A stretch of DNA of 64,000 nucleotides. Origin: Niallia sp052318935. Its GTDB lineage: Bacteria; Bacillota; Bacilli; Bacillales; Cytobacillaceae. Positions 59,260 through 64,000 of this stretch are shown piece by piece (positions within the stretch are counted from its first letter, which is position 1; each line of letters opens with the position of its first letter). The DNA is taken from NCBI GenBank assembly GCA_052318935.1, contig JBQRKO010000001.1; one strand, given 5' to 3'. Below the pieces are notes generated by a model. It was not told the DNA's origin and did not search any database. It saw only the letters and a list, made by a program, of their open reading frames with translations. A program made the translations under genes and the position numbers.

Positions 59260-60274
59260 AGAAAAATTTAGTCGTTATATTGATGATATTAATGTACCAG
59301 AAGAACTATTAATGGAAAGAGAAAGGGTTGCTATGTTCCAAGCGAAGAAAAAACGAAAAATTGGTAAGAAAACAAAACCCATGATTCTTATTGCATCCGG
59401 TATTTTTATCTCCTTATTCGGATCCGGCTTTATTTTACCTGGTGCGGCAGAGGCATTATCCAAATTACCACTTATTGGTCCTATTTATGAACAATTTAAT
59501 GACGTTGCCTCAGAAAAGATTCAAAATGATAATCTCTCTACAAAAATTGAAAAAAAGGATAGTCATGATGGGTTAACCATGAATGTGAAGGAAGCAGTCT
59601 ATGATGGTGGGCGTTTAGTAGTAACTGTAGAGTACGAAGGAAATAAACCTTTTTCAAATAATGAGGCAAACACAGGTTTTAGTTATATAACCATCAATGG
59701 AAAAGAAGCTAATGTTTCCATAGGTTCTTCTAAACAAACTTCAAAGGATTCTAATATTATTGTTCAGTATCATGAATTCACTTTAACTAATTATGATGAG
59801 TTTGGTGATGAAATCGCTGTTGCTGTCCATGGGGAAAATTTATTTGGATATAAAGGTAAGTGGAAAGTTGACTTCCCACTTGAAAAAGTAAATGGAAATA
59901 TACACGAGTTCTATCCAGAAGTAAAGGCTGAAACAATGGACAAGGTTTATGTTTTAAAAGCTGACAAAATATTATTTTCCCCCCTATCAACAAGAATAGA
60001 CTTAACGGTAGATTACCCTGCTGAAATGGATGAAAACGATACATGGCCATGGTTCGAGTTCTCTGTAGTCGATGATACAGGTAAAGTATATGAGGGAATA
60101 AAATTGCAAGAAGGCATGGCAGGAAACAATGGACGCCATATGATTCTAGTTTTGCCTCCAATGGATAATATACCTCAATCTTTGACTTTCAAACCTAAAG
60201 ATGTTGATAATGAAGGTCAAAGTGAAGAAATAAAGGATTTAGAGTTGGTCGTTCCATTGGATAAACTGAAATAA
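59252..60274 (+). CDS. Membrane anti-sigma factor, DUF4179/DUF5643 type
   Basis: The 340-residue protein has a cytosolic N-terminus (about 1-40), one membrane helix (PMILIASGIFISLFGSGFIL) and an extracytoplasmic part with the DUF4179 immunoglobulin-like domain (LTMNVKEAVYDGGRLVVTVEYEG) and the DUF5643 domain. It should bind the ECF factor encoded upstream and release it upon an envelope signal. It overlaps the sigma gene by 8 nt, a common coupled arrangement. Confidence 0.85.
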   Translation: MNKEKFSRYIDDINVPEELLMERERVAMFQAKKKRKIGKKTKPMILIASGIFISLFGSGFILPGAAEALSKLPLIGPIYEQFNDVASEKIQNDNLSTKIEKKDSHDGLTMNVKEAVYDGGRLVVTVEYEGNKPFSNNEANTGFSYITINGKEANVSIGSSKQTSKDSNIIVQYHEFTLTNYDEFGDEIAVAVHGENLFGYKGKWKVDFPLEKVNGNIHEFYPEVKAETMDKVYVLKADKILFSPLSTRIDLTVDYPAEMDENDTWPWFEFSVVDDTGKVYEGIKLQEGMAGNNGRHMILVLPPMDNIPQSLTFKPKDVDNEGQSEEIKDLELVVPLDKLK

Positions 60275-60377
60275 AATGGTCATTCTAATCAACTTTTTGT
60301 TGCAACTCTTTGAAGTTTGACTCAGTATTTTAAATGAAGTGTTGTGCTTTAAGAAAGAAGACAAATTCTTTTACGAA

Positions 60378-60417
60378 AACAAATCCCAACTGTCCAGATG
60401 AAAAGTTGGGATTTGTT
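60378..60417. terminator. Bidirectional terminator
   Basis: AACAAATCCCAACT pairs perfectly with AGTTGGGATTTGTT across 12 nt, between the convergent anti-sigma and DMT-transporter genes. Confidence 0.8.
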
Positions 60418-60432
60418 TATTTTTAATAGACT

Positions 60433-61401
60433 TTATGCACTTACATCTTTACTGCGTATAACTTCCCCTCTATGAGAAGTAAAACTATGTAAAATCATCC
60501 CAAGCATAATAATCAACATGCCACACCACGATAACACGGAAGGAAGCGGTGAAGCTAATAAATAGATTTCTCCGATCACAGCGAAAAGTACTTCCATCGA
60601 TTGAGTCGCTTCTACTGCAGCTAGCTTTTGCATGTCTCCTTTCACTATATCCGTTGCTTTGAAAAATAATATCGTTGCAATTACCCCTGAGCTAAGCGCC
60701 ACTAAAAAAGATTGCATTGTTTGCTCTTTACTTGGTGCTCCTGTTGTAAAAAAACTGTACAATGATAGCATTAACCAAAATGGCAGGCTAGCCAAAGTCA
60801 TTCCTAACACCCTTTGAAATACATCTAAACGCTCTCCACAAATCTCCATCATTTTACGGTTGCCAAGTGGGTAAGCAAAAGAAGCAACGATTACTGGGAT
60901 AATGCCTAACATAATATCGGTTGCAGAAAGATGTTTTGCTTGGTCCACTTGCATAAAGATAATCCCAAGAAGAATAACGAGGGACATAGCCAAACCTTTC
61001 ATCGGTATTTTGCCTCGTTCTTTAAGAAGCCCTTCTGGTGTTTGAATCGTCTGTATAAACAAAGGTGCTAGTAATGATCCAGATATGATCGTTATTTGCC
61101 ATGTTCCAGCAATGATCCATCCTTGAGCATGTGCTGCAGCAAAGCATAATGGCGCATAAAATAGTCCGAATCCGACAAAACTCCATAAAAACCATGGTTT
61201 TGGATTTTCTCTCATCACTTGTAATAGAGAAGTTAAATTTTTTCTAACTATTACAATAAGCAAGAGGAATGGAATCATAAATATAAATCTCAGCGATGCA
61301 CTCCACATCCAGTTTCCTCCCGATAATTCCATTGCTCGATTAAGAATAAACGTAAATGCAAAAAAGAAAGCAGCACAGCTGCCTAAAAAAATTGGACGCA
61401 A
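60433..61401 (-). CDS. DMT-family multidrug-efflux-type transporter
   Basis: The 322-residue protein has about ten membrane helices in two EamA-like halves. It begins RPIFLGSCAAFFFAFTFILNRAMELSGGNWMWSASLRFIF (in part), which fits the Bacillus multidrug-resistance-efflux family of the DMT superfamily. The substrate is unknown. It lies 11 bp after the GntR gene on the same strand, so the pair is probably co-transcribed and GntR-controlled. Confidence 0.82.
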   Translation of the reverse strand: MRPIFLGSCAAFFFAFTFILNRAMELSGGNWMWSASLRFIFMIPFLLLIVIVRKNLTSLLQVMRENPKPWFLWSFVGFGLFYAPLCFAAAHAQGWIIAGTWQITIISGSLLAPLFIQTIQTPEGLLKERGKIPMKGLAMSLVILLGIIFMQVDQAKHLSATDIMLGIIPVIVASFAYPLGNRKMMEICGERLDVFQRVLGMTLASLPFWLMLSLYSFFTTGAPSKEQTMQSFLVALSSGVIATILFFKATDIVKGDMQKLAAVEATQSMEVLFAVIGEIYLLASPLPSVLSWCGMLIIMLGMILHSFTSHRGEVIRSKDVSA

Positions 61402-61412
61402 GTAAATTCACC

Positions 61413-62072
61413 TCATTTTGTTTGATCAGTCAGTATTTTTCCAAGGCTTAGCCAGTTTTGTTCCACCAAATGCACTGTTTCTTCTAAATTATTATGTTTA
61501 CAGGTTTCGATAATTTGTTGATGCTGCTCTACTGACTTTAAACCATTTACAGACGTAAATTGCGAAATCTCAAGGCGCTGAATCTTTGGGATGCTTCTTT
61601 CTAATGCAGTAATAATTTCAGGATTTCCTGCCGCTTCTAAAAAAACATCGTGAAATAACTCATCTGCTTCCATTGCTTTAAAAACATCTTTTTTCTCAAT
61701 CGCCTTTAGCAGAGCATGATTATGGAACTCTAACGCTTCAATATCCGCTTCTTTTATGAACGGAACTGCTAAACGAGCAGCTAAAGCGTGTAAAGCTGCT
61801 ACAACAGTAAATGCATGTTTCGCCTCCTCTAGATTTAATGGAGCAACGCGAGTAGATGAACCAGGGATGGATTCTACAAGCCGATCATCTTCAAGACGTT
61901 TTAGAGCTTCTCGAACAGGAGTGCGGCTAATACCAAATTCCTCTGCTAGTTCTTTGTCATTTAAACGCTGCTCTGGCTGTAATTCCAATGTAATAATTGC
62001 TTTTTTTAACGTTTGATATACTTCTTCTCTCAGTGACATCCGTTTAATTGGCTTTATCTTAACTTTTTTCAT
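61413..62072 (-). CDS. GntR family regulator, FadR subgroup (FCD domain)
   Basis: The 219-residue protein has the GntR winged helix (LREEVYQTLKKAIITLELQPEQRL; DKELAEEFGISRTPVREALKRLEDD) and a C-terminal FCD helical domain with the metal ligands D and H (ADELFHDVFLEAAGNP). ATG 62072 has only a weak ribosome site. Two inverted repeats upstream (62077-62095 and 62134-62175) are likely operators. It probably regulates itself and the transporter. Confidence 0.88.
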   Translation of the reverse strand: MKKVKIKPIKRMSLREEVYQTLKKAIITLELQPEQRLNDKELAEEFGISRTPVREALKRLEDDRLVESIPGSSTRVAPLNLEEAKHAFTVVAALHALAARLAVPFIKEADIEALEFHNHALLKAIEKKDVFKAMEADELFHDVFLEAAGNPEIITALERSIPKIQRLEISQFTSVNGLKSVEQHQQIIETCKHNNLEETVHLVEQNWLSLGKILTDQTK

Positions 62073-62076
62073 AAAA

Positions 62077-62095
62077 CCAATATATCGAATATTGG
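62077..62095. promoter_or_regulatory. Candidate GntR operator
   Basis: CCAATAT and ATATTGG form a perfect 7-bp inverted repeat around ATCGA, starting five bases before the GntR start codon. Confidence 0.5.
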
Positions 62096-62133
62096 ATTTT
62101 TATTCAATTTAATTTTTTATTTTAGGGGTACTA

Positions 62134-62175
62134 CCGACAAAACACGAATATCGTATAATATCCGTGTATTGTCGG
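62134..62175. promoter_or_regulatory. Long inverted repeat upstream of GntR
   Basis: Two 18-bp arms (62134-62151 and 62158-62175, beginning CCGACAA and ending TTGTCGG) match at 16 positions around a 6-bp centre. It could be an operator or a structural end of a mobile remnant, as an IS231-like end follows at 62184. Confidence 0.45.
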
Positions 62176-62183
62176 CGGGAACG

Positions 62184-62203
62184 CATGCCCATCAAGTTAA
62201 CTA
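62184..62203 (+). repeat. IS231-like terminal repeat fossil
   Basis: CATGCCCATCAAGTTAACTA resembles the 20-bp terminal repeat of IS231 (CATGCCCATCAACTTAAG...), with no transposase nearby. The same start CATGCCCATC occurs at 45730. Confidence 0.45.
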
Positions 62204-62272
62204 TTGTTCAAGAGGATTCCTAAATAAAATGTGTGCTGTTTTTAAGTAATAAAATAGCCCTCAATCGAAAAA

Positions 62273-62312
62273 AACTATGGATTACATTCCAACTAAAATG
62301 TAATCCATAGTT
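62273..62312. terminator. Perfect 16-bp hairpin
   Basis: AACTATGGATTACATT and AATGTAATCCATAGTT pair fully across an 8-nt loop; A-rich before and T-rich after. It is likely a terminator near the edge of the GC-rich imported segment. Confidence 0.65.
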
Positions 62313-62399
62313 CCTTAACTTAATGACATTGATTACCAAAGCGGTTTTGCTTCGGAATCTACTCTTTTACTGTCAATTTTATCTATGGGCTTTATTCTT

Positions 62400-62618
62400 T
62401 TAGTTTCTCCTCCTGCGAAAGAGCACTACCCGCTGTAAATTCTTTTTAAGCATGCATGGCAAACCTAGCGTTGGGATAAGTGATCGAGCCGCACCAATCA
62501 CACCAATTTTGAGGGTTTCCATGATTTCGTCGATGGTTGCCCCGGCATTTAAGCAGCCTTCCATGTGATAGCAAATGCATTCATCGCAGCGGCTGACTAT
62601 TGATATGGCTAATCCCAT
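62400..62618 (-). pseudogene. AhpD-like carboxymuconolactone decarboxylase fragment
   Basis: Reads GLAISIVSRCDECICYHMEG (CxxC redox pair of AhpD-like proteins) and CLNAGATIDEIMETLKIGV, then loses family similarity (IGAARSLIPTLGL) by a probable frameshift. The first about 45 residues are missing; the ORF starts 11 bp after the ABC permease stop. Base composition is closer to the GC-rich neighbour than to the host. Confidence 0.7.
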
Positions 62619-62628
62619 AATGGTGTAC

Positions 62629-63378
62629 TTACCCTAACTTACGTTTAAATTCTTTACTGGCGAAGAAGTAAGCGATGACCATGATGCCGACGCACCAGGC
62701 AAGCGCGATCCAGATACCGTTGCCAACAGACCCTTCATACAAGAGGGCACGAATCGCATTCACGATTGAAGTCACGGGCTGGTTCTCAGCGAACGCACGG
62801 ACAATTTTAGGCATGGTTTCGGTGGGGACAAAGGCCGAACTGATAAACGGCAGGAAAATCAGTGGATACGAGTAGGCTGTCGCCCCTTCCATAGACCCTG
62901 CTGTTAATCCGGGAATGACCGCCAGCCATGTCAGCGCAAGCGTAAACAGCCCGAGTATCCCAGCTACCGCGAGCCAATCCAGGATATCAGCGCTGGAACA
63001 GAAGCCCATCAAGAGCGCGACGAGGATAACCACCACGACAGTAAGCGCATTGGAAACAAGCGAGGTCAACACGTGAGCCCACAATACCGACGAGCGCTTG
63101 ATGGGCATGGTAATGAAACGCGCCATCAGCCCGCTCTTTACATCCGTAAACAGCCGCACGGAAGTGTAAGCGACGCCGGATGCGATAGCCATTAGCAAGA
63201 TTCCCGGCAATAAATAATTGACGTAGTTGTCCGTGCCTGTCTCTATGGCGCCGCCAAATACGTAGACAAACAGCAGCATCATCATAATCGGCGTAATCGC
63301 CACCGTAATAATCATATCCGGGCTGCGCATGATGTTGCGCATTAAACGCCCTAGTAATACCCCTGTTTTGCTTTTCAT
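62629..63378 (-). CDS. ABC-2 type permease, DrrB-like
   Basis: The 249-residue membrane protein has six helices and the DrrB/ABC-2 pattern (MRSPDMIITVAITPIMMMLLFVYVFGGAI; RFITMPIKRSSVLWAHVL; TAYSYPLIFLPFISSAFVPTETMP). It forms an exporter with the ATPase whose gene ends one base before it starts. The DNA is clearly GC-richer (by eye above 50%) than the rest of the window, suggesting recent acquisition from a higher-GC Firmicute such as a Paenibacillus or clostridial relative. Confidence 0.88.
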   Translation of the reverse strand: MKSKTGVLLGRLMRNIMRSPDMIITVAITPIMMMLLFVYVFGGAIETGTDNYVNYLLPGILLMAIASGVAYTSVRLFTDVKSGLMARFITMPIKRSSVLWAHVLTSLVSNALTVVVVILVALLMGFCSSADILDWLAVAGILGLFTLALTWLAVIPGLTAGSMEGATAYSYPLIFLPFISSAFVPTETMPKIVRAFAENQPVTSIVNAIRALLYEGSVGNGIWIALAWCVGIMVIAYFFASKEFKRKLG

Positions 63379-64000
63379 TTACATCTCCTCCTTTTTGCCG
63401 ATGATCGCGAGGAAAATTTCCTCCAATGTCGGCTGCTTCTCGATGTACTCCACTTTCGCTGGCGGGAACATCTCTTTGAGTTCGGTAAGGGTACCGGTCG
63501 TGATGATTTTTCCGCCATGCAGGATGGCGATACGGTCCGCCAGTTGTTCGGCTTCCTCCAGGTACTGGGTCGTCAGCAAGATGGTCGTGCCGCCGCCGGC
63601 AAGCTCCTTGACGGTATCCCAGACTTCAAGCCGTGCTTCGGGGTCAAGCCCTGTCGTCGGTTCGTCGAGAAAAATGACTGCTGGCGTCCCGATCAGACTC
63701 ATAGCGATGTCAAGCCGGCGCTTCATCCCGCCGGAATACTTATCCGCCCGGCGGTTGGCCGCATCGGTCAGGCTGAATCTTGCAAGCAGATTGTCGGCGA
63801 CTTGAGCGGGATTGGAAACTCCCCGCAACTTGGCGATCATCATCAGGTTTTCCCGCCCGGTGAGCATGCCGTCTAAAGCTGCGAACTGCCCTGTCAGGCT
63901 GATACTCTGGCGAACATGATCCGGTTGACGCTGGACGTCAAAGCCGCAAATACCTACTTCGCCGCCATCGGGCTTCATCAGCGTCGAGAGGATGTTGACC
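63379..64000 (-). CDS. ABC transporter ATPase, DrrA-like, 5' end outside the window
   Basis: The frame is open to the window edge; codons beyond the ATG at 63978 (VNILSTL before MKPDGG) show that the gene continues past 64000, so the Walker A is not visible. Present are the signature KYSGGMKRRLDIAMSL, Walker B VIFLDEPTTGLD and the switch histidine position occupied by Q (LLTTQYLEEAEQLAD), as is usual for DrrA. The C-terminal extension THEEIFLAIIGKKEE-like tail is DrrA-type. It powers drug or lipid-like export with the adjacent permease. Confidence 0.9.
   Translation of the reverse strand, partial: VNILSTLMKPDGGEVGICGFDVQRQPDHVRQSISLTGQFAALDGMLTGRENLMMIAKLRGVSNPAQVADNLLARFSLTDAANRRADKYSGGMKRRLDIAMSLIGTPAVIFLDEPTTGLDPEARLEVWDTVKELAGGGTTILLTTQYLEEAEQLADRIAILHGGKIITTGTLTELKEMFPPAKVEYIEKQPTLEEIFLAIIGKKEEM

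Noticed and set aside
1..64000. CRISPR arrays, tRNA and rRNA genes
   Set aside because: No regularly spaced direct repeats and no tRNA/rRNA-like conserved segments were seen by eye on either strand.

Overview
The window looks like a chromosomal stretch of a low-GC, endospore-forming Bacillaceae (Bacillus/Niallia/Cytobacillus-like). The evidence is the AT-rich sequence with strong GGAGG ribosome sites, a YhcN/YlaJ-type spore lipoprotein, a small spore-type protein behind a sigma-G-like promoter, tandem T-box leaders on thrS, and Gram-positive riboswitches: preQ1-I, SAM-I, lysine and fluoride. The species cannot be fixed from the sequence.

Layout. 0-6 kb: a TetR gene, a dgdR/dgdA pair coupled to a serine-acetyltransferase-like gene, a broken polymorphic-toxin tail and a COG0523 metallochaperone GTPase. 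6-7.2 kb: a DUF3800 gene with a divergent small-RNA gene made of two tandem structured units. 7.2-19.7 kb: accessory genes (autoregulated TetR, LAGLIDADG endonuclease, SF0329 protein, Rieske oxidoreductase, DbpA helicase, small proteins, SDR/TetR pair). 19.8-28.5 kb: GH18 spore-type hydrolase, SDR with a decayed MerR gene, UbiB kinase plus phasin-like protein, MltG-like pair, and queCDE under a preQ1 riboswitch. 28.6-43.9 kb: a SAM-I riboswitch whose only downstream gene is a 55-residue FbpA-like ORF, htpG, a diguanylate cyclase, a disrupted lysine-riboswitch permease, map, thrS with two T-boxes, an M20 amidase, speD, glsA and rnhA. 44-49.7 kb: PadR/DUF2812, a fluoride riboswitch before a truncated CLC-F antiporter, and a decayed nitroreductase/DUF1304/MarR cluster.

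The most striking structure is at 49.7-58.2 kb. A dacC-type D-Ala-D-Ala carboxypeptidase gene is split by a 7.04-kb Tn554-family element. It carries tnpA-tnpB-tnpC plus a MarR-controlled old-yellow-enzyme reductase and a glyoxalase-fold protein. Both chromosomal junctions share the hexamer AATGAT, and removing one copy plus the insert restores a 492-codon frame. A second, about 90% identical copy of the element's right terminus lies alone at 47.5 kb, in the opposite orientation, so an older related element once sat there.

58.7-64 kb: an ECF sigma factor with its anti-sigma factor, a DMT transporter with a GntR regulator, IS231-like terminal fossils, and finally a GC-rich segment with an AhpD fragment and a DrrAB-type ABC exporter that runs off the window. 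Several genes are interrupted: one G-run frameshift, one permease with a frameshift plus a nonsense codon, and two more in-frame TAA codons. The region is under reductive decay, or contains assembly errors that should be excluded first.
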